Assembly (NCBI GenBank): GCA_937136395.1
Contig: CAKZOI010000006.1
Coordinates: 1-58,115, forward strand
Source: an uncultured Opitutia bacterium
Lineage (GTDB): Bacteria > Verrucomicrobiota > Verrucomicrobiia > Opitutales > Coraliomargaritaceae
Direction of reading: 5' to 3'
Length of the DNA: 58,115 nucleotides
Below the pieces are notes generated by a model that was given only the letters and a program-made list of their open reading frames with translations, was not told the origin of the DNA and did no database searches. Shown in pieces: positions 35,490-45,343 of this stretch. Numbering within the stretch: position 1 is the first letter of the stretch; each line of letters begins with the position of its first letter. The position numbers and the translations under genes are program-made.

Positions 35490-36443
35490 CTAGTGGCTCT
35501 TTGGAAGGCAGATATTGAAGCTCGTGCCTTTAGGGCTACTATCAAAGTCGATGCTACCGTTGTGCGCATCGATTATGGATTTCACGATTGCCGTGCTGAG
35601 TCCAGTGCCCCCCGTCTTGCCGTATGTCACAAACGGATCGAAAAAGTTATTCACGATTGCTTCCGTGATGCCGGGGCCGTTGTCACGAATTGTGATTAAG
35701 GTGTTAGCGCCCATATCAGAGGCGATGACTTGGACGATGCCGTCAGCTTGGCTTGGGCGAATGGCTTCGATCGAATTGCCAATCAAATTTTGTAAAACGC
35801 GCAACAGTTTGCCTGCATCACCATGAACCGAGGTGCCGTTGGCATTCATCTCTAGTTTGATGGATTTGTGATTAAAGTATGGCTCATTGAGCTCCTTGAA
35901 GTGTGCAAAGAGCTGATCAAGCGAGACCTTGGAGGTGTTGATCTGCTGATCGCCCCTCGCAAATGCGGCGAGATCGTTTGCCATGTTGGTCATTCTCACA
36001 ATCTGCGAATCGATGTTCCGGCATAAGCTCACGGCTTTCGGGTCGTCGGCAAACCTTTGCTCGAGGAGCATTGTGGCAAGACTGATTGTTGAAAATGGAT
36101 TTTTAAAGTCGTGTAGGATAGAAGACATCATCGTGCCAACGAGTGCCAGTTTCTCGGTTCGAAGCACTTCGTCCATATAGTGGCTCGTGGTGCTTTTGAG
36201 ATGATGGACCATGCCTTCCAAGATCAGTCGCACGGGTTCAGTCTCTGCGACGATCTTTTTAACGGCTGACTCTGGTAAGCGACCGATCGTGGTCGGCGCT
36301 TCTGCATACGCCCCGAGTGCGCGCAGTTCGCCTGTGAATACGCCCACTTCGCCAAAAAAATTACCAGCAGATGAAAGACTGATCGTGTGGTGGCTGCCGT
36401 CAGGGCGTTTTTTAGTGAAGGCCACCGAGCCGTCTAGAATCAA
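35490..36443 (-). CDS. sensor histidine kinase with N-terminal cyclic-nucleotide-binding-like domain, 5' end probably frameshifted
   Basis: 317 aa in the listed frame from a TTG, but homology runs further upstream. The listed part starts inside a CNB-like domain (SSAGNFFGEVGVFTGE) and continues with a DHp box (LVGTMMSSILHDFKNPFST, phospho-acceptor His) and a HATPase (NLIGNSIEAI, IRDNGPGI, GGTGLSTAIVKSI). The upstream codons 36444-36578 continue the CNB domain (HPFIESIHDD, then APDALY) but hold no ATG, GTG or TTG. An ATG at 36583, overlapping the stop of a small upstream ORF as ATGA, would join this frame if one A were added to the AAA after it (giving MKTEQHPFI). No response regulator adjoins it. 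Confidence 0.75.
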   Translation of the reverse strand: MILDGSVAFTKKRPDGSHHTISLSSAGNFFGEVGVFTGELRALGAYAEAPTTIGRLPESAVKKIVAETEPVRLILEGMVHHLKSTTSHYMDEVLRTEKLALVGTMMSSILHDFKNPFSTISLATMLLEQRFADDPKAVSLCRNIDSQIVRMTNMANDLAAFARGDQQINTSKVSLDQLFAHFKELNEPYFNHKSIKLEMNANGTSVHGDAGKLLRVLQNLIGNSIEAIRPSQADGIVQVIASDMGANTLITIRDNGPGITEAIVNNFFDPFVTYGKTGGTGLSTAIVKSIIDAHNGSIDFDSSPKGTSFNICLPKSH

Positions 36444-36579
36444 ATAGAGCGCGTCGGGCGCGCTGCCTTCTTCAAAAATAGGCGTCTGCTCATCAAAGGC
36501 GAGCAGTTCGATTTCATTGAGGATCTCACTACGGCGAGAATCGTCATGGATGCTCTCAATGAAAGGATGTTGCTCAGTT

Positions 36580-36714
36580 TCATTCGGCTTCTGCAGCGGG
36601 GGATTCCTTGTTAGCGTCTTTCTGTTGTAAATCCTGAACCACTATCGTTGAAATGACTGCGAGAGCGAGTAAAACGATTCCCAGGAGTATGCCTTTTAAA
36701 GTGAGTGGTTTCAT
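36580..36714 (-). CDS. 44-residue membrane peptide upstream of the histidine kinase
   Basis: Encodes 44 aa beginning MKPLTLKGILLGIVLLAL, a single membrane helix followed by a short charged tail ending AAEAE. Its TGA overlaps an ATG as ATGA, the usual arrangement for translational coupling with the kinase gene downstream. No homologue is recognised. Coding is inferred from the intact frame, the membrane helix and the overlap. Confidence 0.5.
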   Translation of the reverse strand: MKPLTLKGILLGIVLLALAVISTIVVQDLQQKDANKESPAAEAE

Positions 36715-36760
36715 GGATCGTTACGGATTTTGTAAAAAAATGTAATAGATCAACACTCGA

Positions 36761-37969
36761 TTAAGAGAGTCGATTGCGGTAGTCTTCGTAGCCAAAAGTG
36801 CGCACGACATCGAGTCCAGTGTCCTCATGATAGAGGCTGATCGCGGGAAGCGGCACCCCGTTGAAGGTCGTATTCTTCACCATTGTGTAGTGCGACATGT
36901 CCATGAAGACGATTCGCTGGCCTATGGAGAGCGGTTCTGCAAAGGAGTAGTCGCCGACGACGTCGCCCGCGAGGCAGGACATGCCCCCCAGTCGATAGGT
37001 ATGTGCGTATTCGCCGGCTTGGCCTGCGCCAAGGACGCTTGGGCGATAGGGCATTTCCAGCACGTCAGGCATGTGGCAGGTGGCGGATGTATCGAGGATG
37101 GCGATTTGGTGGCCGCCAGCCTCGATGATGTCCAGAACAGAGGTAGCCAAGACTCCAGTATGAAGTGCGACTGCTTCGCCAGGCTCAAGGTAGACTTCGA
37201 CATTGTAGCGCTTGCGGAAGTGTTGCACAGTTCGACAGAGGCGATCGATGTCATAGCCAGGGCGGGTGATATGGTGGCCGCCACCAAAATTGAGCCATCT
37301 AAGGCCTGGTATGAGATCGCCGAATGTTTGCTCGAAGGCTTCTGCGGTATGCTCAAGTGCATCCGCATCCTGTTCACAGAGCGCATGGAAATGGAGCCCA
37401 TCAAGCTGGCTTAGCAGGTCGCTAGGTAGGTCTTCTAGGCTACGGTCAAGTGCCTCACGGGTAGTGCCGAGCCTCGAAGCAGGCGCACACGGGTCGTATA
37501 GTTCGGTTTCGACCTCCGAGTATTCGGGGTTCACGCGAAGGCCGAGCTCAGGCAGATTTGTGCCGTCGAGCGTGTTGATGCCCTTTGCTAACTGATGAGC
37601 CGAGTTGAAGACCAAGCTGTGGGCAAAGCCACTGAGCTGGATGAGTTCCTTGGTTTTATAGGCAGCGGAGTAGACGTGGACTTCTTTGCCAAAGAGCTCA
37701 TGGGCGAGTAAGCCCTCGTGTAGGCCGCTAGAGGTGGTGCCGCTCAAGTAGCGACGAACCATCGGGAACGTGCTGTGGCAAGCGAAGCCCTTTAGCGCCA
37801 GTAGGATCTTTGCGCCGCTGCGTTTTGCAACGTCCTGCAGTAGTTGGCAGTTCTCCTCAAGGCGTCCCATATGGATCACATAGCTCGGCGACGGGGCATC
37901 CTCGTATGGAATCGCGCTAAGTGCCTGCAGGCGCTCGGGGGTGAGTGGTGGTGTCGGGTCCTGTGCCAT
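36761..37969 (-). CDS. nspC: carboxynorspermidine decarboxylase
   Basis: 402 aa fold III PLP enzyme. It decarboxylates carboxynorspermidine or carboxyspermidine to norspermidine or spermidine in the cytoplasm. The PLP lysine is K60 in ILLALKGFACH. Other landmarks are SSGLHEGLLAHE, the phosphate-binding LNFGGGHHITRPGYD, the EPGEAVALHTG segment and the catalytic SCLAGDVVGDY. With speA at 4.9 kb this supports spermidine synthesis through carboxyspermidine. A carboxyspermidine dehydrogenase is not in the window. Confidence 0.95.
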   Translation of the reverse strand: MAQDPTPPLTPERLQALSAIPYEDAPSPSYVIHMGRLEENCQLLQDVAKRSGAKILLALKGFACHSTFPMVRRYLSGTTSSGLHEGLLAHELFGKEVHVYSAAYKTKELIQLSGFAHSLVFNSAHQLAKGINTLDGTNLPELGLRVNPEYSEVETELYDPCAPASRLGTTREALDRSLEDLPSDLLSQLDGLHFHALCEQDADALEHTAEAFEQTFGDLIPGLRWLNFGGGHHITRPGYDIDRLCRTVQHFRKRYNVEVYLEPGEAVALHTGVLATSVLDIIEAGGHQIAILDTSATCHMPDVLEMPYRPSVLGAGQAGEYAHTYRLGGMSCLAGDVVGDYSFAEPLSIGQRIVFMDMSHYTMVKNTTFNGVPLPAISLYHEDTGLDVVRTFGYEDYRNRLS

Positions 37970-38161
37970 ATCAAAATGTCAGATAAAGATTGCGAGAGTC
38001 GTGGAATTAGCGAGCCGTTTCTGTGGGAGATCTGTGCTGTTTGAGAAAGGCTAAAAATTCGGCAAACTTAGGGTTGCTTTTCGTATTGGTTATTTTACTC
38101 TGCGCGGTTTTCTCATCTTCCGAGCTTCCGAAAGGTGGCTTCAATTCTGCAAATTTTAGAC

Positions 38162-38824
38162 ATGCAACAGTTCAAACTTAATATCGTAAACCGTGAAAAC
38201 TCCGGCCGTGGCGTCGCTCGTCGCCTCCGTGCGGAAGGTAAAATTCCTGCTTCTCTATATGGGCAAGGCAAGGCTCGCTCCATCACTGTATCTGCAGTGG
38301 ACTTTCGTAATCTAAATCGCGAGCTAGCAGGCGGTTCCGCAATCGTAGAGCTCACCGATGAAAAGGGTGATACCGCTTTGACACTGGTCCAAGACGTGCA
38401 GCGTAATGCGATTAAAGGCAGCGTGGATCACATCGACTTTCAAGAAGTTGAGCGTGGCCATAGCTTCACTACTCACGTGCCTGTGCAACTCGTTGGTGAA
38501 GCAGATTGCATCGGCGTGAAAAACGACGGTGGCGTGATTGATCACAAAACACACCAAATCGACATTCGCTGCCGCCCATCGAAGCTACCTGAAGGCGTTG
38601 AAGTCGATGTTTCCGGCCTCGCTGTTGGCGATGCGATCCATATCAGCGACCTCGCTGCGATCGAAGGTGTGGAGTTCCTCGGTGAGCCTGCACAAGTCCT
38701 TGTTTCTGTTCAGCCTCCAACGGTTGCTGCCGTAGCTGACACAGCCGAAGCCGCCGCTGACGAAGTGGCTGCTGACGAAGTGCCTGCAACTAAGGTTAAG
38801 GAAGAAGACGCTTCCGAAGACTAA
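38162..38824 (+). CDS. rplY: 50S ribosomal protein L25, general stress (CTC/TL5) type
   Basis: 220 aa from the ATG at 38162. Binds 5S rRNA in the large subunit. The N-terminal L25 domain (NRENSGRGVARRLRAEGKIPASLYG) is followed by the beta-rich TL5 C-terminal domain and an acidic Ala/Glu tail. The frame is open 9 codons further upstream, to 38135, without family likeness. Head of the block rplY-pth-rpsF-ssb-rplI, a common order. No Shine-Dalgarno is visible. Confidence 0.95.
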   Translation: MQQFKLNIVNRENSGRGVARRLRAEGKIPASLYGQGKARSITVSAVDFRNLNRELAGGSAIVELTDEKGDTALTLVQDVQRNAIKGSVDHIDFQEVERGHSFTTHVPVQLVGEADCIGVKNDGGVIDHKTHQIDIRCRPSKLPEGVEVDVSGLAVGDAIHISDLAAIEGVEFLGEPAQVLVSVQPPTVAAVADTAEAAADEVAADEVPATKVKEEDASED

Positions 38825-38881
38825 TATTCATTTTAACCGAAACGACGATTCCTTCGCCGCTTTCACCTCTGTTCTTTCAAA

Positions 38882-39481
38882 ATGTCCATTACGGTCATTG
38901 CTGGCCTCGGAAACCCCGGAGCTAAATACCGTAATACCCGGCACAACATCGGATTTTCCGTTGTTGATAAACTTGCCTCGCAACTCGGTGGCGTGTGGAA
39001 ACACGAAGCCAAGTTCGAAGCGGAGACCGCGATCGTTACCTACGACGATCGCAAGCTCATGCTCGTAAAGCCACAAACCTTTATGAATGCGAGCGGACGC
39101 GCACTGGGCGCCATTCTCCGTTACCGCAAGCTAGCACCTTCTTCGCTACTAGTGGTCTACGACGATATCACGCTTGATATTGGTCGACCGAAACTAAGCC
39201 ACAACGGCAGCGGCGGGGGGCACAACGGGATCGCCGACTTATTAGAACAGGTCGGGGCTGGCTTTCTTCGCTACCGTATCGGTATTGGAGCCAAGCCGCA
39301 CAAAGAAATGGACCTCGCAGATTATGTCCTGAGTCAATTCACTCAAGGCGATCAAACCCTTTTGGCTGACCTCATGCCCACGTATATCGAGCACATTCGC
39401 CTCGTGATTGACAACGGTAGTGAGCCAGCCATGAACTTCATCAACCAACGCACAGCAACGAAGCATGAGCGCAACGACTAA
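38882..39481 (+). CDS. pth: peptidyl-tRNA hydrolase
   Basis: Releases peptides from drop-off peptidyl-tRNA; 199 aa. The motifs are intact: GLGNPGAKYRNTRHNIGF with the catalytic His, LVKPQTFMNASGRAL, VVYDDITLDIG and SGGGHNGIADLLEQVG. It lies 57 bp after rplY, and its last 17 bp overlap the start of rpsF. Confidence 0.97.
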   Translation: MSITVIAGLGNPGAKYRNTRHNIGFSVVDKLASQLGGVWKHEAKFEAETAIVTYDDRKLMLVKPQTFMNASGRALGAILRYRKLAPSSLLVVYDDITLDIGRPKLSHNGSGGGHNGIADLLEQVGAGFLRYRIGIGAKPHKEMDLADYVLSQFTQGDQTLLADLMPTYIEHIRLVIDNGSEPAMNFINQRTATKHERND

Positions 39482-39764
39482 GAACACATACAAAACTACA
39501 TTCATCCTGGACCTCCGCTCGACAGACGACGACGCGGCTAAGGTAACGGCTGACCTCTCTGAACTCCTCGGTAGCCTTGGCGCCGAAGTTTCTTCAACTG
39601 ATGATCTCGGTGTGCGTGATTTCGCACGTGCTGCTGACCGCCGTTTCGCGCAAGGCCACTATATCGAGATCTACTTCAGCAGCGAAAGCTCTGTGCCTGC
39701 TCAGTTGCAGGAAAAACTTCGCCTCGACAAGCGCGTTAATCGTATCTTCGTTCAATCCAACTAA
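39465..39764 (+). CDS. rpsF: 30S ribosomal protein S6
   Basis: 99 aa. The S6 ferredoxin-like fold is seen in YKTTFILDLRSTDDDAAKVT at the N-terminus and GHYIEIYFSSESSVP later. It is shorter than most S6 proteins and lacks the extended acidic tail. The start overlaps the end of pth by 17 bp. No rpsR (S18) follows within the ssb-rplI block, although it is usual there. Confidence 0.88.
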   Translation: MSATTKNTYKTTFILDLRSTDDDAAKVTADLSELLGSLGAEVSSTDDLGVRDFARAADRRFAQGHYIEIYFSSESSVPAQLQEKLRLDKRVNRIFVQSN

Positions 39765-39797
39765 TTTGCAAACAGCGCGACCAAGCGCATCCAGACT

Positions 39798-40256
39798 ATG
39801 GCATCCTTCAATAAAGTTATTTTAATGGGAAACCTGACTCGCGATCCAGAAACGCGTGTCACTGCCACGGGTCTGACAATTTGCAAACTAAGTCTAGCTG
39901 TATCCCGCGTCTATTCGACCAAGGACGGTGAGCGCAAAGAAGAGACGACATTTGTCGATATCGACGCCTTTGGCAAGCAAGCCGAAGTCATCACCAAGTA
40001 TTTCCGCAAGGGTAAGCCGATTCTCATCGAGGGTCGTCTAAAACTCGATCAATGGGAAAGTCAAGACGGGCAAAAGCGCAGTAAAATGGGCGTTGTCATG
40101 GAGACGTTCCAATTCGTTGGATCACGCGACGATGGTGACAGTAACGGCGGAGGTGCTTACGACCGTAGCTCTCCTCCAGCTCGCGAAGGCAAACCTGCCG
40201 CCGAAAGTAATTTCAATAGCAGCGACGACACACTCGACGAAGACGTCCCTTTCTAA
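39798..40256 (+). CDS. ssb: single-stranded DNA-binding protein
   Basis: 152 aa. The OB fold carries the SSB pattern: FNKVILMGNLTRDPETRVTA, FVDIDAFGKQAEVI and KGKPILIEGRLKLDQW. The tail is Gly/Ser/Asp-rich and ends in DEDVPF, the partner-binding acidic tip. Binds and protects single-stranded DNA in replication and repair. It sits between rpsF and rplI. Confidence 0.97.
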   Translation: MASFNKVILMGNLTRDPETRVTATGLTICKLSLAVSRVYSTKDGERKEETTFVDIDAFGKQAEVITKYFRKGKPILIEGRLKLDQWESQDGQKRSKMGVVMETFQFVGSRDDGDSNGGGAYDRSSPPAREGKPAAESNFNSSDDTLDEDVPF

Positions 40257-40300
40257 ACTCTTATACTTCCAAACAACACTTTTAAACAACAGAACGTATC

Positions 40301-40798
40301 ATGGCCAACAATCAGGTTCTCCTCCTTCAACCCATCAAAGGCCTCGGCGCCGAGGGTGACACAGTAACAGTCCGTGCAGGATATGCGCGCAACTTCTTGC
40401 TTCCGCGCAAGCTCGCTTTGCCGATCACTCAGGCAAACAAGAAGCACGTTGAATCGCTTCTTAAAGCACGTGAAGCCCGCGAGCAAAAAGAATTCGAAGA
40501 TGCACGCACATTGGGCGAGAAGATCGCTTCCACAAACATCGCAATTGCCGTGAAAACTGGCGAAGGCGGTAAGATGTTTGGTGCCGTTACAGCCAACGAT
40601 TTGATCGAGCGCCTCAAAGAAGAAGGCATCGAGCTCGTCAAGAAGCAGCTTGGTCTTCCCGCTCCGATCAAGGAACTTGGCTCACACACAGCTGCAGTGA
40701 AGCTTCACGGAGATGTTGAGTGCGAACTTAAATTTGAAGTCGTTTCGGAGAATCCAATTGAGGAAACTACCGAAGAGACTGAAGAAGACGAAGATTAA
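40301..40798 (+). CDS. rplI: 50S ribosomal protein L9
   Basis: 165 aa. The N-terminal L9 domain (VLLLQPIKGLGAEGDTVTVRAGYARNFLLP) is followed by the long helix and the C-terminal domain. The end carries an extra acidic tail (EETTEETEEDED) of about 15 residues beyond the usual 150 aa. Binds 23S rRNA at the L1 side of the large subunit. Confidence 0.97.
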   Translation: MANNQVLLLQPIKGLGAEGDTVTVRAGYARNFLLPRKLALPITQANKKHVESLLKAREAREQKEFEDARTLGEKIASTNIAIAVKTGEGGKMFGAVTANDLIERLKEEGIELVKKQLGLPAPIKELGSHTAAVKLHGDVECELKFEVVSENPIEETTEETEEDED

Positions 40799-40835
40799 TT
40801 CGCGTCACGCGGTCGTATAGACAGCATTCAGCACT

Positions 40836-42278
40836 ATGCCGCCCGAATCCACGTCGTCAGGAGATTTCCGCAAAGGTAGTCGCAAATTTAGCGACCGGAA
40901 AAAACGTGAAAACGCTGACGACGGGGTTCGAGTGCAGCCGCACAGCATCGAGGCCGAAGAGGGCCTCATCGCCGCCTGCTTGATTGACGGGGGGAGGGAA
41001 ATTCTCACCGAGTGCATCGAAGCAAAGATCGCTCCCGAGTATTTCTATAAAACCGCGCACCAAGAAATTTTCCGCGCACTCATTGCGCTCTATCAAACGG
41101 GTGATCCGGTTGATGAGATTCTGCTCTTCGATTATTTGCAGAAAAATGGCCAGGCCGAAGAGGTCGGCGGTATCGCCGCAATTTACGCCATTCAAGACCG
41201 CATTGAAACTGCGGCACACGCTCGATACTTTACCAAAATTGTTCACGAGAAGTATCTCCTGCGACGTTTGATTCGCACCTCTCGCGAGGCAATTGAGGCC
41301 TGCTATGAGCAGCAAGAAGACATGTCTGCCTTCATCGAGAAGATTGAGCAGGACATTTTCGAAATTAGCCGCGACCGCGTCACCGACGCCGCGGTGCCTA
41401 TCAGCGTCTCGCTGGATGAGGCTGTCTCTGACATTCATGCTTTGCTCAACGGTAAGGATGATGCCGATGGCGTGCTTTCGGGTTACCGCGACTTGGATGG
41501 CATGACATATGGCTTCCATCCCGGTCAAATGATCGTATTAGCCGCTCGTCCCTCAGTAGGTAAGACCTCCCTGGCGATGAATTTTGCCGAACATGCCATG
41601 CTTCCCGATGGCGGCCGCAAATCTGCGGGTGTGCTCGTCTTTAGTTTGGAAATGACTGCGGCCCAACTTGCGATGCGCCTCATCTGCAGCCGTGCACGGG
41701 TCGATATGAAGCGTATTCGTGACCGAGTGATTTCGAAGCAAGACTCTGCAGATATCGCCACCACGGTGAAAGAGCTTAAGACCGCGCCACTTTGGATCGA
41801 TGATGCGTCGAGTTCTTCGATTCTTGATATCCGCGCCAAAGCACGACGGCTCCACACCAAGAACCCGCTTGGCCTTGTCGTGGTTGACTACCTTCAGCTG
41901 ATTCGGGGCACGGATAACCGAGTCCAGCGTGAGCAGCAGATCGCTGAAATTTCACGCGGCATGAAAGGCATGGCCAAAGAGCTCAATGTCCCAGTCGTGG
42001 TGCTTTCCCAATTAAATCGCGAATCTGAAAAAGAAAACCGCGACCCACGTATTTCTGACCTCCGCGAGTCTGGTTCCATCGAGCAGGACGCCGACGTGGT
42101 TCTCCTGCTCCATCGCCCCAAGAAACGGGACGACGATGATGGAGTGGAAGAGGGCGCCATGCCAGGCGATGTGGAGCATATTAAGCTGATTATCGCCAAG
42201 CAACGGAATGGTCCAATTGGCGATATCGATTTGACCTTCATCCGTCGTTACACCAGATACGAGAACTTCCATCGCTAG
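40836..42278 (+). CDS. dnaB: replicative DNA helicase
   Basis: 480 aa. N-terminal domain starts after a basic leader of about 30 residues ([18 protein letters not shown]). The RecA-like core has Walker [11 protein letters not shown] (residues 236-245) and the DNA-binding/Walker B stretch [13 protein letters not shown]. The arginine-finger region is [19 protein letters not shown]. Hexameric 5'-3' helicase that unwinds DNA at the fork. It lies 38 bp after rplI. Confidence 0.97.
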   Translation: MPPESTSSGDFRKGSRKFSDRKKRENADDGVRVQPHSIEAEEGLIAACLIDGGREILTECIEAKIAPEYFYKTAHQEIFRALIALYQTGDPVDEILLFDYLQKNGQAEEVGGIAAIYAIQDRIETAAHARYFTKIVHEKYLLRRLIRTSREAIEACYEQQEDMSAFIEKIEQDIFEISRDRVTDAAVPISVSLDEAVSDIHALLNGKDDADGVLSGYRDLDGMTYGFHPGQMIVLAARPSVGKTSLAMNFAEHAMLPDGGRKSAGVLVFSLEMTAAQLAMRLICSRARVDMKRIRDRVISKQDSADIATTVKELKTAPLWIDDASSSSILDIRAKARRLHTKNPLGLVVVDYLQLIRGTDNRVQREQQIAEISRGMKGMAKELNVPVVVLSQLNRESEKENRDPRISDLRESGSIEQDADVVLLLHRPKKRDDDDGVEEGAMPGDVEHIKLIIAKQRNGPIGDIDLTFIRRYTRYENFHR

Positions 42279-42305
42279 TTTACGTCTTTTAGCACACTTA
42301 TCTAC

Positions 42306-44687
42306 ATGCGTTTCTTAAACATATCACTCTGCCTCGCGCTTTCGCTAGGTGCCTTTTCGATCCCTACTGCCATCACTGCGCAAGAACAGGCGGAAACGTA
42401 TTCGGTCGTTAATAAGATCGAAACAAAATTTGCCGGTTTCCGTTCGGTCAGTGACCAGTTCGTGTTTAGCAACGTCCAGCTACGCTCTGGTATGAACTAC
42501 AACCCAGCCTTGGTCGACCAATCGATTCGGGTGCTCTACAATACCGGTTATTTCGAATTTGTTGAAGTAGAGGTCAACAGCGCTGGCGAAGGTAAAGTCG
42601 ACGTGCTGTTTAACTTGGTCTCTAAATATACAATTCAATCGATCCGCTATGTCGGAAACGATCAGTATACCGACAGCCGATTGGCTTCGAAGGCCGAAAT
42701 CGATACGGGGATTCCACTCGATGAGTATCAAGTCAGCCAAGCTGCCGACAAATTACAGGCTTACTATATAGAGAAGGGCTTCCCCGACGTGTCTATCGAT
42801 TATCGTATCGATCGCGACGACGAGACAGGCCTCGCATCCGTATATTTTGACATCAACGAAGGCGGTGAAGTCCATATCGACAAAATCCGTTTTGTCGGTA
42901 ACGAAGCGATTAAGGATAAAGTCCTTCGCAAACAACTCGAGACCTCCGAGCATGGCTGGTTGTCGTGGATTACCGGTTCTGGTAAGTTCGATGAGACACT
43001 TTTCAAAGAAGACTTAGGCATTATCCGTAACTACTACCGCGATCAGGGCTACCTCGATGTGGTCGTCGACGAAGATTTGGTCGAGCTCGACTTTATCAGC
43101 GATGATAAGCTCGATATCTCGATTACCGTTGAGGAGGGACGCCAATATTTCATCGGTGAATTTTCGGTCGATGGTGCAACGATTTACACCAGTGACGAGC
43201 TACTTGCCTTTGTAGGCATTGAGCCCGGTGAAGTCTTTTCTCCTTCGAAAGTAGATGAGGCGGCAACCACCATCCGCGACTACTATTACTCTCAGGGTTA
43301 TTTGGAGACATCCGTGCGTGCCGAGCGCGTGCCGAACATGCAGTCTGGAAACATTGATGTGGTCTTTCGCATTCGCGAAAGTGAAAAGTTCTACCTTGAA
43401 TCGATCAAAGTAGAGGGCAACACCAAGACCAAAGCCAAAGTCATTATTCGTGAGTTAGCGCTTCGTCCAGGCGATGTTTTTGATCGCAATCGTATGGATG
43501 TCAGTGAGCGCCGCTTAACGAATACCAGCTTCTTCGATGATGTTCGCCTAAACCCTGAAGATACGAATATCCCAGGCCGTAAAGATTTGAGTGTGACTGT
43601 CCGCGAAGGCCGCACAGGTAACTTTACCTTCGGCGCTGGTTTTGGCTCCGTTGAAAGTGCGGTGGTTTATTTTGAAATGTCGCAGGGTAATTTCGACCTG
43701 TTTAACTGGCGCTCTGGTTTCCAAGGGGATGGACAGAAATTCCGTTTCCGGGCTTCGCTCGGCACCAACAGTAATCAAATCTTGATCGCATTTGAGGAGC
43801 CGTGGCTCTTTGAGCAACGCCTAGCTTTTGGTGTCGAACTCTACCGCACCGAGTCCGACTACAATAGTGCAGATTACAATGAGCTGCGCACTGGGTTTGA
43901 GCTATATCTCCGCCGCCGTCTCTTTGAGCTCGTCGAAGCTCGTCTATCGTATCGCCTAGAGCTGGTTGAAATTTTCGATGTGGATCGCAATCCGGGCCCT
44001 GGCACCATTGAAAACCCAGACGGTTCGCTCGGTAACGACGGAATCGCAGATGTCTTCCAGGCAGCCGAAGGCGAGCAACTGGTTTCCAAAGTAGGCCTTA
44101 CCTTTTTACGCGATAACCGTAAAACACTGCTGTTCACTCGCGAGGGTAACCGCACGACTATCGCGAATGAATTGGCCGGTCTTGGTGGCGATGTGAGCTA
44201 TTGGAAGGCCGAGGCACGCACGGCTCACTTTATCCCGACTTGGGATACGATGGAGCAATCACTCTCAATTGTCGCACGTGCAGGCACCGTCACTCCGTGG
44301 GGGAATAGCGATGAAGTTCCATTCTACGACCGTTTCTACCTCGGTGGTCCCGAAACGCTCCGTGGTTTCGACTATCGCGATATCGGCCCTCGTGACTCAG
44401 ATGACGACGAAGAGTCCGTAGGTGGCAACACATACACGATGTTCTCCTTGGAATATATGTTCCGCATTGCGGAACCTTTAGGCCTCGTTGTTTTCTACGA
44501 TTGGGGTGTGGTTAATGAAAATGACTTTGATTTTGGTATGACCGATTACGCAGACAACTGGGGTGTCGGTGCGCGCATCATGTTGATGGGTTCTCCACTC
44601 AAGCTCGATCTGGGTATCCCCATCACCGATCCTACCGGCGAAGCCAATGGCACACAGTTTAACTTTTCCTTTGGCACGCGCTTCTAG
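42306..44687 (+). CDS. bamA: outer-membrane protein assembly factor BamA
   Basis: 793 aa. A signal peptide ([18 protein letters not shown]) is followed by five POTRA repeats in the first 400 residues (for example [20 protein letters not shown] and [19 protein letters not shown]). The C-terminal 16-strand barrel has the [11 protein letters not shown] lock motif and ends in FSFGTRF. It is the central component of the BAM complex, inserting beta-barrel proteins in the outer membrane. Followed by skp, as in many Gram-negatives. Confidence 0.96.
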   Translation: MRFLNISLCLALSLGAFSIPTAITAQEQAETYSVVNKIETKFAGFRSVSDQFVFSNVQLRSGMNYNPALVDQSIRVLYNTGYFEFVEVEVNSAGEGKVDVLFNLVSKYTIQSIRYVGNDQYTDSRLASKAEIDTGIPLDEYQVSQAADKLQAYYIEKGFPDVSIDYRIDRDDETGLASVYFDINEGGEVHIDKIRFVGNEAIKDKVLRKQLETSEHGWLSWITGSGKFDETLFKEDLGIIRNYYRDQGYLDVVVDEDLVELDFISDDKLDISITVEEGRQYFIGEFSVDGATIYTSDELLAFVGIEPGEVFSPSKVDEAATTIRDYYYSQGYLETSVRAERVPNMQSGNIDVVFRIRESEKFYLESIKVEGNTKTKAKVIIRELALRPGDVFDRNRMDVSERRLTNTSFFDDVRLNPEDTNIPGRKDLSVTVREGRTGNFTFGAGFGSVESAVVYFEMSQGNFDLFNWRSGFQGDGQKFRFRASLGTNSNQILIAFEEPWLFEQRLAFGVELYRTESDYNSADYNELRTGFELYLRRRLFELVEARLSYRLELVEIFDVDRNPGPGTIENPDGSLGNDGIADVFQAAEGEQLVSKVGLTFLRDNRKTLLFTREGNRTTIANELAGLGGDVSYWKAEARTAHFIPTWDTMEQSLSIVARAGTVTPWGNSDEVPFYDRFYLGGPETLRGFDYRDIGPRDSDDDEESVGGNTYTMFSLEYMFRIAEPLGLVVFYDWGVVNENDFDFGMTDYADNWGVGARIMLMGSPLKLDLGIPITDPTGEANGTQFNFSFGTRF

Positions 44688-44733
44688 TGCTGCTTGCCTT
44701 TATTCACTAAATACGATCTAAATAGACCATCTT

Positions 44734-45273
44734 ATGAAAAAACTAACTACTGTTATCCTTGCTTCTGTATTCATCGCAGCAGGCCTTTTTGCTCAAAAAA
44801 CACCCGTCATCGCCACTGTCGATGTGCAACGTGTATTGAATGATTATACTGCATTTCAAGCTGCAGTTGAAAAAGTGAAAGGCTCCGTTGCTCCTGTAGA
44901 AGAAGAGATGAAGAAGATGCAAGCCAGCCTCCAAGCAATCATCACAGAAGGCCGTGAGGCTGAAGCGATGGCGAAGAACCCAGCAGCTAGCGACGAAGCA
45001 AAAGCTGAAGCGCAAGCTAAGGTAGCCGAGCTTCAAAAGAAGCTTCAAGGCGAGCAAGCTCAGCTGCAACAGTTCCAGCAGCAAGCACAAGCACTGGCGA
45101 AACAAGGTCAACAAACAGACCTCGCGCCGCTTCAAGAAAAAGCGCTCGAAGCGGTGAAGACAGTGGCCGCTGATAAAGGCATCGACCTCGTTCTCGCTAA
45201 GAACGCGGTGATCTTCTCAGACGATTCGCTCGAAATCACAGATTCTGTGATCGCTGTGTTGAACGCTGAGTAA
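44734..45273 (+). CDS. skp: periplasmic chaperone of the OmpH/Skp family
   Basis: 179 aa. Signal peptide (LTTVILASVFIAAGLFAQ) followed by the OmpH pattern (IATVDVQRVLNDYTAFQAAVE) and a long Gln/Lys/Ala-rich coiled coil (about residues 50-140), then the short C-terminal strand (ADKGIDLVLAKNAVIF). Skp holds unfolded outer-membrane proteins in the periplasm. Placement between bamA and lpxD supports this. Confidence 0.9.
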   Translation: MKKLTTVILASVFIAAGLFAQKTPVIATVDVQRVLNDYTAFQAAVEKVKGSVAPVEEEMKKMQASLQAIITEGREAEAMAKNPAASDEAKAEAQAKVAELQKKLQGEQAQLQQFQQQAQALAKQGQQTDLAPLQEKALEAVKTVAADKGIDLVLAKNAVIFSDDSLEITDSVIAVLNAE

Positions 45274-45296
45274 GTCACTTACTTATTTAAATTTTC

Positions 45297-45330
<34 letters not shown>

Positions 45331-45343
45331 ATCTCTATTCATT

